A DNA stretch of 64,000 nucleotides from Scytonema sp035967975 (GTDB lineage: Bacteria > Cyanobacteriota > Cyanobacteriia > Cyanobacteriales > Nostocaceae), in assembly GCA_035967975.1 (NCBI GenBank), contig JAWQFQ010000011.1, positions 1 through 64,000 on the forward strand. The letters run 5' to 3'. Both the position numbers and the translations under genes were made by a program. The notes under the pieces are model-generated. The model searched no databases. It had not been told where the DNA came from and saw nothing but the letters and a program-made list of their open reading frames with translations. Position 1 is the stretch's first letter. Each line of letters begins with the position of its first letter. Of the stretch, positions 17,835 through 27,365 are shown piece by piece.

Positions 17835-18458
17835 ATGACTTATCAAGCTGAAACCCTTACCCAGTCCAACATTTGGGCAACTATTACTGACTTATCGACC
17901 CTACGTCAGCAGTTACTGGATTTACTTTGTCAACTAGCGTATCAAGAGGGCGATTTTGTTCTTTCTTCCGGACAGCGTAGTTCTTACTATATCAATGGCA
18001 AATATGTCACACTTCACCCTCAAGGAGCTTTAGCCATTGGGCGCATTATTCTATCTCTGTTACCATCAGATACTCAAGCAGTCGCAGGTTTAACATTGGG
18101 AGCAGATCCCATCGTAACTGCTGTGAGTGTAGTTTCAGCTTACGAAAACAGACCAGTCACAGCACTTATTATTCGTAAAGAAGCCAAGGGACACGGAACA
18201 AAAGCGTATATCGAAGGTCCGACTTTACCAGAAGGTTCAAAAATCGTCGTTTTGGAAGATGTCGTTACCACCGGACAATCAGCAATGAAAGCCGTTGAAA
18301 GGCTCAGAGAAGCAGGTTATAGTGTCAATCAAATTATTTCTTTAGTAGATCGCAAACAAGGCGGAGCCGAGTTTTACCAATCAGTTGGGCTGAAATTTGA
18401 AGCGGTGTATACAATTGAGGATATTCAAAAGAGGTATCGGGAATTGGGGAAGAGTTAG
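17835..18458 (+). CDS. pyrE: Orotate phosphoribosyltransferase
   Basis: A protein of 207 residues that makes OMP from orotate and PRPP in pyrimidine synthesis. Visible marks are LSSGQRSSYYINGKYVTLHP (PRPP/orotate loop), RKEAKGHGTKAYIEG (the mobile catalytic loop) and the PRTase motif VVLEDVVTTGQSAM. The start is ATG at 17835. The TAG stop is part of the STRR tract that follows. pyrF is not adjacent; pyrG is 34 kb away. Confidence 0.95.
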   Translation: MTYQAETLTQSNIWATITDLSTLRQQLLDLLCQLAYQEGDFVLSSGQRSSYYINGKYVTLHPQGALAIGRIILSLLPSDTQAVAGLTLGADPIVTAVSVVSAYENRPVTALIIRKEAKGHGTKAYIEGPTLPEGSKIVVLEDVVTTGQSAMKAVERLREAGYSVNQIISLVDRKQGGAEFYQSVGLKFEAVYTIEDIQKRYRELGKS

Positions 18459-18672
18459 TGGATAGTGGTTAGTGGATAGTGGATAGTGGTTAGTAGTTAG
18501 TGGATAGTGGATAGTGGATAGTGGTTAGTAGTTAGTGGATAGTGGATAGTGGTTAGTAGTTAGTGGATAGTGGATAGTGGTTAGTGGTTAGTAGTAAAGT
18601 GCAACTAACAACTATCAACTAACAACTATCAACTAACAACTATCAACTAACAACTATCAACTATCCACTAAC
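18459..18672. repeat. Large inverted STRR tract (gttagtggatagtgg family)
   Basis: About 130 bp of tagtggt/tagtgga units are followed, after taaagtg, by about 70 bp of complementary caactaacaactatcaact units. It fills the whole space between the convergent pyrE and thiC genes and could fold into one long hairpin. Confidence 0.85.
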
Positions 18673-18677
18673 AATTC

Positions 18678-20051
18678 CTAACTCTGAGTCACAGTTTCCC
18701 TAGCCAAGAACTTTTCGAGTTCTGTCAGCGCCTCAGCATCAACTTTGGTTTGCATTGGACAGAACTTGGGACCGCACATCGAACAAAATTCAGCGGTTTT
18801 GTAGATATCTGCTGGTAGGGTTTCGTCGTGGTATTCCCTCGCTCTTTCCGGATCGAGAGATAGCTCAAACTGACGGTTCCAATCGAAGTTATAACGAGCA
18901 CTAGATAGTTCATCGTCTCTGTCTCTGGCTCCAGGACGATGTCTAGCAATATCGGCGGCGTGAGCTGCTATTTTATAGGCAATCAAACCATTGCGTACGT
19001 CTTCAGCGTTGGGTAAGCCTAAGTGTTCTTTTGGTGTTACATAGCACAGCATAGCAGTGCCATACCATCCAGCCATTGCGGCTCCGATCGCTGAAGTAAT
19101 GTGGTCGTAACCAGGGGCGATGTCAGTTACCAATGGACCCAGGACGTAGAAGGGTGCTTCAGAACACTCTTCCATTTGTTTCTTAACGTTGAATTCAATC
19201 TGATCCATTGGGACGTGACCAGGTCCTTCGACCATAACCTGCACGTTGTGTTCCCAAGCTTTGCGAGTTAGCTGTCCTAAAGTTTTGAGTTCGGCTAACT
19301 GGGCGTCATCAGAAGCATCGTGGAGACAGCCCGGACGCAATGAGTCACCTAAGCTGAAAGACACGTCATACTTCTTAAAAATCTCAATAATGTCTTGATA
19401 ATGGGTGTAAAGTGGATTTTGCTTGTGATGGTGCAGCATCCACCTAGCTAAAATGCCACCACCACGAGATACAATACCGGTGATGCGGCTTCTCACCAAA
19501 GGTAAGTGCTCAATCAAAATGCCAGCATGGATAGTCATATAATCGACCCCTTGCTGGGCATGTTTCTCAATCACATGGAGAAAGTCATCGGGTGTCAAGT
19601 TTTCTACTTTACCGTGGACGCTTTCTAAAGCTTGGTATACTGGTACAGTGCCAATGGGTACTGGTGAAGCGTTAATGATGGCAGTCCGAATTTCATCTAA
19701 GTTACCACCACCAGTGGACAAATCCATCACGGTGTCAGCACCATACTTAACTGATAGGTGTAGCTTTGCCAGTTCTTCATCAACATTGGAAGAGTTGGGA
19801 GAAGCACCTATGTTCGCATTCACTTTACATTTGGAGGCTATGCCAATGCACATTGGCTCCAAATTTGTGTGGTTAATATTGGCTGGGATAATCATCCTTC
19901 CCCGTGCTACTTCATCTTTGATTAACTCAGCCGGAAGGTTTTCCCTTTGCGCCACAAAGTGCATCTCTTCGGTTATGACACCCTGACGGGCATAGTGCAT
20001 CTGTGACACATTGCTTTGCCCACGCCGCTTGGCGACCCATTCTGTCCGCAT
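18678..20051 (-). CDS. thiC: Phosphomethylpyrimidine synthase ThiC
   Basis: A protein of 457 residues. This radical-SAM enzyme rearranges AIR to HMP-P for thiamine synthesis. The C-terminal CSMCGPKFC motif binds the 4Fe-4S cluster. Other conserved parts are MDLSTGGGNLDEIR, VEGPGHVPMDQIE and GPLVTDIAPGYDHI. The length is the usual short cyanobacterial/plant-like form without a long N-terminal extension. The ATG at 20051 lies about 20 bp below a TPP riboswitch, which should turn expression off when thiamine pyrophosphate is abundant. Confidence 0.97.
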   Translation of the reverse strand: MRTEWVAKRRGQSNVSQMHYARQGVITEEMHFVAQRENLPAELIKDEVARGRMIIPANINHTNLEPMCIGIASKCKVNANIGASPNSSNVDEELAKLHLSVKYGADTVMDLSTGGGNLDEIRTAIINASPVPIGTVPVYQALESVHGKVENLTPDDFLHVIEKHAQQGVDYMTIHAGILIEHLPLVRSRITGIVSRGGGILARWMLHHHKQNPLYTHYQDIIEIFKKYDVSFSLGDSLRPGCLHDASDDAQLAELKTLGQLTRKAWEHNVQVMVEGPGHVPMDQIEFNVKKQMEECSEAPFYVLGPLVTDIAPGYDHITSAIGAAMAGWYGTAMLCYVTPKEHLGLPNAEDVRNGLIAYKIAAHAADIARHRPGARDRDDELSSARYNFDWNRQFELSLDPERAREYHDETLPADIYKTAEFCSMCGPKFCPMQTKVDAEALTELEKFLARETVTQS

Positions 20052-20065
20052 ATTTTGGTTACCTC

Positions 20066-20152
20066 GATAAACAGCTTCCCTCCGCCGGTATTACCCGGAT
20101 TCAGGTTTTAAGGGTATACTCTCAGCCTGTTAAGCAGGCACCCCTAGCTCAA
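20066..20152 (-). promoter_or_regulatory. TPP riboswitch (THI element) upstream of thiC
   Basis: On the minus strand the leader reads aggggtgcc, a P3-type stem with cctgcttaacagg, ctgagagtatacccttaaaa, cctgaatccgggtaataccg, then gcggagggaagc. These are the conserved TPP aptamer blocks (CUGAGA, ACCUGA, GNUAAUNCCGGCG). It sits directly before the thiC start, so translation control is likely. Confidence 0.93.
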
Positions 20153-20198
20153 CTAATTATACTACCACTTTAGTGGTGATGAAAAGCAAGTAGTTGAC

Positions 20199-20828
20199 AT
20201 GATCACAATGAATAGTAACTATAGATACATATTATTTTACAAACCCTACGGTGTTCTCAGCCAGTTTACCAAAGATGCTCCCACGCGCAGCACTTTAAAA
20301 GACTATATAGAAGTTCCTGATGTTTATCCGGTGGGGCGTTTGGATTGGGATAGTGAGGGTTTGCTGTTGTTGACTAATCACGGACAATTACAACACCGCC
20401 TTTCCCATCCTAAGTTTGGACACGATCGCACTTACTGGGTACAAGTAGAACGAATCCCCGATACAGCAGCTTTAACTCAGTTACAACAAGGAGTAGAGAT
20501 TCAAGATTACCGCACTCGAAGAGCAAAGGTGCAATTATTACCCACGGAACCACCTTTACCAGAACGGGACCCGCCAATTAGATTTCGCAAAAATGTACCG
20601 ACAGCTTGGTTAGAAATGACTTTGACGGAGGGGAAAAATCGCCAGGTGCGGCGCATGACAGCAGCAGTGGGATTCCCGACTTTGAGATTGGTGAGGGTTA
20701 GCATCGCTCATTTACAATTAGATAACTTGCAGCCCGGTCAATGGCGCGACCTTACCTCCACTGAAGCTAAATTGCTAATCAATTTAGCTTTTGTAGGTGA
20801 TTCAAACAGACGAAGAAAAAATAAATAA
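20199..20828 (+). CDS. rluE: RluE-type 23S rRNA pseudouridine synthase
   Basis: About 209 residues of the RsuA/RluB/RluE family, lacking an S4 domain as RluE does. The catalytic aspartate is in VGRLDWDSEGLLLLT (about 46-60). KPYGVLSQF near the start and EGKNRQVRRMTAAVGFPT near the end are family marks. E. coli RluE modifies one uridine of 23S rRNA; the exact site here is inference. The start is ATG at 20199 or 20208. It is divergent from thiC and its promoter must overlap the riboswitch region. Confidence 0.88.
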   Translation: MITMNSNYRYILFYKPYGVLSQFTKDAPTRSTLKDYIEVPDVYPVGRLDWDSEGLLLLTNHGQLQHRLSHPKFGHDRTYWVQVERIPDTAALTQLQQGVEIQDYRTRRAKVQLLPTEPPLPERDPPIRFRKNVPTAWLEMTLTEGKNRQVRRMTAAVGFPTLRLVRVSIAHLQLDNLQPGQWRDLTSTEAKLLINLAFVGDSNRRRKNK

Positions 20829-20947
20829 ATGTTCACCTCTCTCCTAGGTAGATAGGAAAGTTGGTTAAAAATAAGTACATCGTTAGATATCTATTTCATC
20901 GATTTCAAGTTATTTATTAAGATATTACATAAATTACAGTAATTTTA

Positions 20948-21064
20948 GATGAGATGTAAAATTTTTGTGAAGACTGCTAATAGCTAATCGCTAATGGAAA
21001 AAAAGCATTTAGCAGCTAGCAATTAGCAACCAAAAGTTTTTTACACACGATTTAGGATTGCTAT
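20948..21064. repeat. Interspersed repeat, family C copy 1
   Basis: Begins gatgagatgtaaaatttttg and ends gattgctat, with a gctaatagctaatcgctaat tract inside. A second copy is at 62914-63053 with the same ends and order. Both copies sit upstream of a + strand gene. Otherwise 20829-21189 holds no gene. Confidence 0.7.
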
Positions 21065-21189
21065 GTGCAGTGGTCTTTATAAAAAATCATGTACCATTTT
21101 TACAAGAATGTTATTAAAAGTGGTATGATTCTGTTTTTTGTGACGATCATTTTATTAACATCAGAGCTTGGGTGCATCTTTAAAATTTT

Positions 21190-22497
21190 ATGAGTTGTAA
21201 TCAGCCATCACCATGGCACCACAGTTGCCAACAACAAGATATTTTATCCACAACACCAGCACATCTACAACCTGTGCTCAAATCAGTTTTTTCAGATTTA
21301 GAATTTTGCACAGCAGAAACGGTTGGTCTTCCTCCGGAGGCATTGATATTGTATCTCCATATACATAATTATCTCCCTTGTATACTTTTATGTTTAGATA
21401 TGAACGGGACAATTGTCTCTGTCAATCAGTTTGGCGCAAGCTGTCTTGGATATAAGCCTCAAGAATTGATTGACAAGCCAATTTTTAACTTGTTTGCTTC
21501 ATCAGAACAGCAAAGGTTATCTGAGGTTTTGATAGGGTTGCTAGAGGAGTCTTCTACTGGTAAAGTTTCGAGGTGGGAATTTCCCTTAGATTGTCCAGGC
21601 AGTAAGATGGATTGGGTAAGGGTGATGGCACAGGTATTACATCCTGGGGAAAACAGTCCAGTGATTATGATGGTTTGCGAAGATATCACTGCTCAAAAAC
21701 AAGCAGAAGCTGCTCTCGCACAATTCCAAAAAGCATCTCAAGAACAATTCAAGGAAATGCAAACTGTAAATCATCTCAAAGAGGAATTTCTCAGTACGAT
21801 TTCCCACGAACTACGGACACCACTCACGAATATGAAGATGGCTATTCAGATGCTCTCAATTATTTTGAATCAAGAGCAGAATATGTTATCGGAATTGTCT
21901 AAGCCACAAATAGAAGGTTCAAAAGCAGCACGATACTTCCAAATTTTAACTAGCGAGTGCGATCGCGAAATTAACCTAATTAATAATTTTTTAGACTTAC
22001 AAAGGTTGGAAACAAGCATCAAACCCATAATTTTAGAAAAGATTAAATTACAGGAATGGTTAGTACGGGTTGTGAATGCATTTAGTGCGAAAAAGAATTG
22101 TTCTGATAAAGAAGTCCAAGTATCAGTAGAAGCAAATCTACCTCCATTTTCATGCGACCCGTTCAGCTTAGAGAAGATTATAATAGAAATGCTTACCAAT
22201 GCCTGCAAGTTTAGTCCAAAGGGAGAAAAAATTATTGTCAAGGCAGAGTCTCTATCGCAAAAAATTCAATTGCAAGTAACCAATACGGGTGTAGAAATTC
22301 CCCCCGCTGAATTACCACGTATTTTTGAAAAATTTTACCGCATTCCCAGTAACGACTTCTGGAAACGCGGTGGAACGGGGTTGGGGCTAGCACTAGTACA
22401 GAAACTGACTCATCGTATGGGAGGAACTATCAAAGTTGAAAGCGGGTCGAATCGGACGTGTTTTACGATTCAATTTCCAATGGAAATAAGGGTGTAG
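21190..22497 (+). CDS. PAS-domain sensor histidine kinase
   Basis: A protein of 435 residues with no transmembrane helices seen, so probably cytoplasmic. A PAS domain (about 75-190, MNGTIVSVNQFGASCLGY) precedes a short coiled linker, a HisKA domain with the phospho-acceptor in FLSTISHELRTPL (about 200-212), and an HATPase with N box EMLTNACKFSP and G2 box GGTGLGLALVQKL. No response regulator is next to it, so it is an orphan kinase. The stop codon lies in a gtgtagg heptamer tract. The signal is unknown. Confidence 0.88.
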   Translation: MSCNQPSPWHHSCQQQDILSTTPAHLQPVLKSVFSDLEFCTAETVGLPPEALILYLHIHNYLPCILLCLDMNGTIVSVNQFGASCLGYKPQELIDKPIFNLFASSEQQRLSEVLIGLLEESSTGKVSRWEFPLDCPGSKMDWVRVMAQVLHPGENSPVIMMVCEDITAQKQAEAALAQFQKASQEQFKEMQTVNHLKEEFLSTISHELRTPLTNMKMAIQMLSIILNQEQNMLSELSKPQIEGSKAARYFQILTSECDREINLINNFLDLQRLETSIKPIILEKIKLQEWLVRVVNAFSAKKNCSDKEVQVSVEANLPPFSCDPFSLEKIIIEMLTNACKFSPKGEKIIVKAESLSQKIQLQVTNTGVEIPPAELPRIFEKFYRIPSNDFWKRGGTGLGLALVQKLTHRMGGTIKVESGSNRTCFTIQFPMEIRV

Positions 22498-22617
22498 GGT
22501 GTAGGGGTGTAGGGGTATAGGGGAACAAGAAAAAAATTAAGATTAAAAATACTTTCCTGAGCTTATTCCCCTCTTCTCCCCCTACACCCTCACACCCTTA
22601 CACCCCTACACTCCTAA
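22487..22617. repeat. Inverted heptamer STRR after the kinase gene
   Basis: gggtgtagggtgtaggggtg units at 22487-22522 face ccctacaccctcacaccctt units at 22577-22615. They include the histidine kinase stop and could form a terminator-like hairpin. Between 22618 and 22797 I see nothing else. Confidence 0.7.
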
Positions 22618-22797
22618 AAAAGCTTGTCAATCTTGAGAAATTACAGCTAATATGCGTAACAATTAAGACTGCCACCAAAATTCTCCAGATGAACCACAAT
22701 ATTTTGTAGGTCTACTGTAGGCAGGTGCTTATATTTGTGGCACTGTGGATTGTAGTGGCTAGAAGCACCTAGGAAAGGGAATTAAGGAACTTCCACA

Positions 22798-24801
22798 ATG
22801 CTGATTTGCCCTCAGTGTAAATTTGAAAACCCTAACAGCAACAAATTCTGTCAAAACTGTGGCGCTTCACTGACCCATAAGGTCTGTCCGGAATGCGGTA
22901 CGGATGTTGCTTTGAATGCACAACACTGCGATCACTGTCAAGCAGAGTGCGGAACTGTTTGGTTGGCGATCGTGATGCGGGAAGGAATTGTTAGGACAGA
23001 AGAGGAAGATCGCGCAGATGAAACAGATGAGGGAATCATGTCGTCCCCCATCACTTCTCCATCTTTCTCATCTCCACTCCCAGTCAATTCCTACCTAGAC
23101 TCACAAAAGCGCTATCAATTACTAGAAGAGTTACCAGCCTTAGAAGCGGGTGCAGACAAGACAGAGGTATGCATAAAAGTGCTGGATTGTCAACCTTATC
23201 AAAGGTCGCTCCTTGAAGTTATGCTGGCGAATCAGCAACAGGGGCTAGTAACGACACCAGCCGAGGCTAGCCAAGTTCCGAGTCTTGCGAAACCGTATAT
23301 TGTCTTACAATCGTGGTGTAATTTAGGAATACCGCTCATTCATGATGCGTGGCAGGATGAGGATATGCAAGTGGTACTTCTGGAAGACCGCACAAAATGG
23401 CAGTCTTTGGTTGAAGTATGGCATGAAGAAAACACGAATTCATTGCAGATTATAAACTTTTTTTATCAGATGACCCAACTATGGGCAGTACTGGAAAGAG
23501 TTAACTGTCGTCATAGCTTAGTGGAGTTGTCGAATTTGCGATTGGATGAAGACCAATCGTTAGCGCTACAGCGGTTGTATGAGGAAAGACCAAGTCATTC
23601 CACTCATCGTTTATTGGAACCAACAGAAGCAGCCACCAGTGATACGGAGACGGAGGATGAAGAAGAGGAAGTTTTCTCCATCAAAGTTTTGGGAAGGGTT
23701 TGGCAAGCGTTGTTTAGAGAATCTCAACGGACTCAATTTGGGTCAATTTTATACTTGATAGGAGATTTGGAAATAGGAAAAATTCAGACGTTGGTGCAGT
23801 TGCAATCCCGTTTGGAGGATGTAGCTTCTGAAATAGAAAATGAATCTACCACCACTGACGTTGTCACTATAGCTATACCTAAAGGTACGACTGCGCCTAC
23901 TGTCTTGCAGTTAGACGCGTACGAAGAGGATATGGATTCAAAAGGCGATGATATGCCAACGGTTGTGTTACCCATGCAGTTAAGCAGTGTAGACCATGCA
24001 GGATTAACGGATGTGGGGCGTCAACGCGACCATAACGAGGATTACTTTGGTATTGAAACACAAATTCAGGCATTAGAACTACCCCACAGCCAGACTTTAC
24101 AGGCGCGTGGGTTATATATTCTCTGCGACGGTATGGGGGGACACGCAGGTGGTGAAGTGGCGAGTGCTTTGGCTGTTGACACTTTACGGCAATACTTTCA
24201 AACCCACTGGACTTCCAACCAACTCCCAACGGAAGATGAGATTATCACTGCGGTCAAGCAAGCTAACCACGTCATTTACAATGACAATCAAAAGGAAGCA
24301 CGTTCCGGTGTCGGGCGCATGGGAACGACTCTTGTGATGGTGCTCCTCCAAGATACACAAGTCGCGATCGCTCACGTAGGTGATAGCCGTCTGTATCGCT
24401 TGACACGCAAAGGGGGGCTAGAACAAATAACGGTAGACCACGAGGTTGGTCAACGCGAAATTGCCAGAGGAGTAGAACCCAGTATAGCGTATGCTCGTCC
24501 CGATGCCTATCAACTCACCCAAGCCCTCGGTCCTCGCGACGACCATTTTATCGTTCCTGATGTCAGGTTTTTAGAGATTAATGAAGATAGTCTCTTCCTT
24601 CTTGCCTCAGATGGATTATCTGATAACAATCTCATCAATCTACACTGGCAAACTCACTTAAAACCACTACTGAGTTCTAATGCTAACCTCGAAACTGGTG
24701 TAAAATCTCTAATTGATTTAGCAAACCATTACAATGGTCATGACAATATTACTGCTGTTGTTATCCGGGCAAAGGTACGTCCAAGCACGGAACAGCAGTA
24801 A
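22798..24801 (+). CDS. Zinc-ribbon PP2C-type Ser/Thr phosphatase
   Basis: A protein of 667 residues. An N-terminal double zinc ribbon has CxxC pairs CPQC, CQNC, CPEC and CDHC within the first 50 residues. Residues about 100-390 are a variable region with an inactive-kinase-like flavour. The PP2C domain fills about 400-660, with metal-binding aspartates in RDHNEDYFG, LCDGMGGHAGGE, LASDGLSD and GHDNITAVV. It should dephosphorylate Ser/Thr with Mn/Mg. The FHA-kinase gene follows 124 bp downstream on the same strand, so the two likely form a kinase/phosphatase switch. Confidence 0.88.
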   Translation: MLICPQCKFENPNSNKFCQNCGASLTHKVCPECGTDVALNAQHCDHCQAECGTVWLAIVMREGIVRTEEEDRADETDEGIMSSPITSPSFSSPLPVNSYLDSQKRYQLLEELPALEAGADKTEVCIKVLDCQPYQRSLLEVMLANQQQGLVTTPAEASQVPSLAKPYIVLQSWCNLGIPLIHDAWQDEDMQVVLLEDRTKWQSLVEVWHEENTNSLQIINFFYQMTQLWAVLERVNCRHSLVELSNLRLDEDQSLALQRLYEERPSHSTHRLLEPTEAATSDTETEDEEEEVFSIKVLGRVWQALFRESQRTQFGSILYLIGDLEIGKIQTLVQLQSRLEDVASEIENESTTTDVVTIAIPKGTTAPTVLQLDAYEEDMDSKGDDMPTVVLPMQLSSVDHAGLTDVGRQRDHNEDYFGIETQIQALELPHSQTLQARGLYILCDGMGGHAGGEVASALAVDTLRQYFQTHWTSNQLPTEDEIITAVKQANHVIYNDNQKEARSGVGRMGTTLVMVLLQDTQVAIAHVGDSRLYRLTRKGGLEQITVDHEVGQREIARGVEPSIAYARPDAYQLTQALGPRDDHFIVPDVRFLEINEDSLFLLASDGLSDNNLINLHWQTHLKPLLSSNANLETGVKSLIDLANHYNGHDNITAVVIRAKVRPSTEQQ

Positions 24802-24925
24802 TGAGGGGAGTAGGGAGTAGGGAAGGTTTTCCCTTCCACGTCCTATTCCCCATGACCCCTCATTCCCAGAGGAAACTCCGAGCGCCCCATTCTCCATTCC
24901 CTATTCCCTATTTTTGAAATCGTCT

Positions 24926-26149
24926 ATGGTCACGCTGACCCTATTAGAACCGCAAAAAAAAACACCCCTCCAGCAGTGGAACTTTGAGAATGAAGTAGTC
25001 ATTCGGATTGGTCGTTCAGCAGAGAATGATATTGTTTTAAACGATAGTTTAGTGTCTAGATACCATTTAGAACTCAGACAAATGAGTTCTCCTCAAGTGA
25101 GCAATTTTCAGGGCGGTTCTTGGCAAGCGATTAGTAAAGGTACAAACGGCACTTTTCTAAATGGTGTCTTAATCAATCAAAGTTGGTTACCAGATAATTG
25201 TCTGTTGCAATTGGCACAAGGAGGTCCACTCCTAAAATTCCAACTCAACCGGGTATCACAACCACAAGAACCTACTCCATCAAATAATACTTGCACTCAT
25301 GAAGGGAATAACCCAAACAATCTATTTTGTATCCACTGCGGTCAACCCCTCTCTGTACTTCAGAAAATTCGCCACTATCAGGTGTTGCGAATTCTGGGAC
25401 AGGGGGGTATGGGTACAACTTACCTAGCATGGGATGCGGTTGGCAAAATGACCGGGTATCCTCAATTACTAGTATTGAAGCAAATGAATGCCGATATGGC
25501 TAAAATTGCCAAGGCGCAAGAATTATTTGAAAGAGAAGCAAATACTCTTAAATCTCTCAGTCATCCTGGAATTCCTAAGTATTACGACTTCTTTGTGGAA
25601 GGTGGAAAGAAATATCTGGCAATGGAATTAGTCCACGGACAGGATTTAGAAAAACTTATATATATGCGGGGTCCTGTTCTTCCAAGTCAGGCGATCGCTT
25701 GGATGATTCAGACTTGTGACATATTGGAGTATCTCCACAGCCAAGAACCTCCCCTTATCCACCGCGATATTAAACCCGCCAATTTAATGGTGCGGAACGC
25801 TAATAACTGCGTGGTGTTACTGGATTTTGGGGCTGTAAAGGAGATTGGCACGGCACCAGGAACCCGTATAGGTGCAGAAGGTTACTGCGCCCCGGAACAA
25901 GAAAGGGGACAACCCGTAACGCAATCCGACCTCTACGCCATCGGACCAACGCTCATCTTTCTTGTCACTGGTGAAAGCCCTTTTAAGTTCTACCGCCAAA
26001 AGGGGCGAACTTTCCGTTTCGATATCTCCAATATTCCCACAATTACTCCCCAATTACGGGAAATCATTGACCGTGTTACAGAACCTTTGCCACCCGCTCG
26101 CTATCAAACTGCTAGAGAATTAGCCAACGCTTTGCGAGCGTGTACGTAA
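24926..26149 (+). CDS. FHA-domain Ser/Thr protein kinase
   Basis: About 407 residues. An N-terminal FHA domain (IRIGRSAENDIVLNDSLVSR) binds phosphothreonine. A short zinc-ribbon remnant (CTHEGNNPNNLFCIHCGQ) follows, then a Hanks-type kinase with glycine loop LGQGGMGTTYLA, VLK lysine, catalytic HRDIKPANLM, DFG and APEQ. All key residues are present, so it should be active. No membrane segment is seen. ATG at 24926 is preferred over an upstream TTG at 24914. Its zinc ribbon matches the kind seen in the phosphatase upstream, supporting joint function. Confidence 0.9.
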   Translation: MVTLTLLEPQKKTPLQQWNFENEVVIRIGRSAENDIVLNDSLVSRYHLELRQMSSPQVSNFQGGSWQAISKGTNGTFLNGVLINQSWLPDNCLLQLAQGGPLLKFQLNRVSQPQEPTPSNNTCTHEGNNPNNLFCIHCGQPLSVLQKIRHYQVLRILGQGGMGTTYLAWDAVGKMTGYPQLLVLKQMNADMAKIAKAQELFEREANTLKSLSHPGIPKYYDFFVEGGKKYLAMELVHGQDLEKLIYMRGPVLPSQAIAWMIQTCDILEYLHSQEPPLIHRDIKPANLMVRNANNCVVLLDFGAVKEIGTAPGTRIGAEGYCAPEQERGQPVTQSDLYAIGPTLIFLVTGESPFKFYRQKGRTFRFDISNIPTITPQLREIIDRVTEPLPPARYQTARELANALRACT

Positions 26150-26212
26150 GGATGTGGGGTGACCGGGTGTGGTGAAAGTGTTGCCAATGAATTCTTCCCT
26201 ACACCCTACCCC

Positions 26213-26437
26213 CTATTCTTCGTCCCACACTTCGACGGCGAGCAACTCCCCGATTGGGTCTTGCATACTGAACCCATAGTCAAGCAGTTCTTGTTTCCAA
26301 TGCTGCCAGTCATTCCCAAAGAGCAAAGCGATTTTCCAAATGCTATCAGTGGGTTTGATTATATTAGATTCCACGAGTGAACGTACATTACGTTGCAACT
26401 TCACCATTGGGTGAATTACTTGTTGCTTACTACTCAT
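26213..26437 (-). CDS. Small DUF4327-like protein
   Basis: A protein of 74 residues (MSSKQQVIHPMVKLQRNVRS at the start; GELLAVEVWDEE at the end). The spacing of hydrophobic and acidic positions (V..LV, W......E, D.I.EL...E.W.E) fits DUF4327, a family of small cyanobacterial proteins of unknown role. A GAGG motif lies just upstream of the ATG, which supports expression. It is convergent with the kinase gene and has no obvious partner. Confidence 0.6.
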   Translation of the reverse strand: MSSKQQVIHPMVKLQRNVRSLVESNIIKPTDSIWKIALLFGNDWQHWKQELLDYGFSMQDPIGELLAVEVWDEE

Positions 26438-27365
26438 AACCTCAATTTGATTTCAGATTTGGTTTAGGTAAATGCTTAATCAAAACTGCTTTCCGTTTTT
26501 TTGTTTGGATGTTATTCCGCCGCGTAGAGTTTTGTACTTTGGCAAAGCAAGTCTTAGCTTCTTCACTATAACATAACGTACTCAACTCTGTTGCTGTTCC
26601 TTTCGGTTTTGTACGGTAATTACCACCCAACAAGTAAATTTTGCTCCTGTGCCAATAAGTAGGACATTAGTCATTACAAAACTACTGTCCAATTTGCACA
26701 GATAACACGTTTTGAAGCAACTTGCAAAGCGTTATTTGTCTTTTTCTCCATAATGTTATGTGTCTTTTGACAAACCTGAGTACCAAGGAGTTTTCCTAGG
26801 TTGTTACGTAAGACGAAACCAGGCAGCGATGAGCTGGAGATATCGACTGCTTTTCATTATCATTATAGAAGAATATCGCAAACATCTGATTTTAGATAGA
26901 ACCCACACCAAATTTTATAAAAATTTAATGTTTTCCCTACGGACGAATTTAAGAAACAAGGGTGTAGGGTGTGGGGTGTGGGGTGTAGGGGCTTGACCGT
27001 TGAGAGCGCTGACAGCGTGGGTAGTACGGGAAAATAGTGTTTATTTCATTCATAACGGGGTGTGTACACGGAGTGTGTCGGAGACAATCGCTACACGTAT
27101 ACCGCTTTTAACACAATACAGTTGGTGTTAAGAAACATTAAGAAACCGGGTTTGGAGCGCCCCACGCATCTCTTAACTGAACTGTATTGGCTTTTAACAT
27201 AGATTTGCCCTGAATTAAAATTCACCGCTTAAAGCTCAAACCCGTTAAAACGGGTTAAAATTATATATGGTTCTATGTATGGGAGTCCTATTTGATTTTT
27301 ACGAAGCTGGGTACATCTCAAGATTCTAGAATCCTCTTGCCTATTGCCTATTGCCCATTGCCTAC
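26438..27365. other. Long spacer without a supported gene
   Basis: Open frames of 63-78 codons occur but look random. The region holds gtgtagggtgtgg heptamers at 26960-26990, a family B palindrome at 27208-27270, an aagaaaccgggttt motif at 27141, and a ttgcctattgcctattgccc tract just before 27365. It marks the left edge of the duplicated toxin segment. Confidence 0.5.
27208..27272. repeat. Interspersed repeat, family B
   Basis: Contains gccctgaattaaaattcacc followed by the acccgttaaaacgggtt palindrome and atatatgg, nearly identical to the copy at 174-240. Confidence 0.75.

Noticed and set aside
18459..18672. Possible CRISPR array
   Set aside because: Units are 7-15 bp, contiguous and without unique spacers, and turn into their own complement; this is STRR, not CRISPR.
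26442..26633. 63-codon minus-strand open frame directly upstream of the DUF4327-like gene
   Set aside because: Basic, low-information sequence, no family resemblance and no clear ribosome site; kept out as likely random.
26760..26996. 78-codon + strand open frame
   Set aside because: Ends in the gtgtaggg heptamer tract and has no recognisable protein features.
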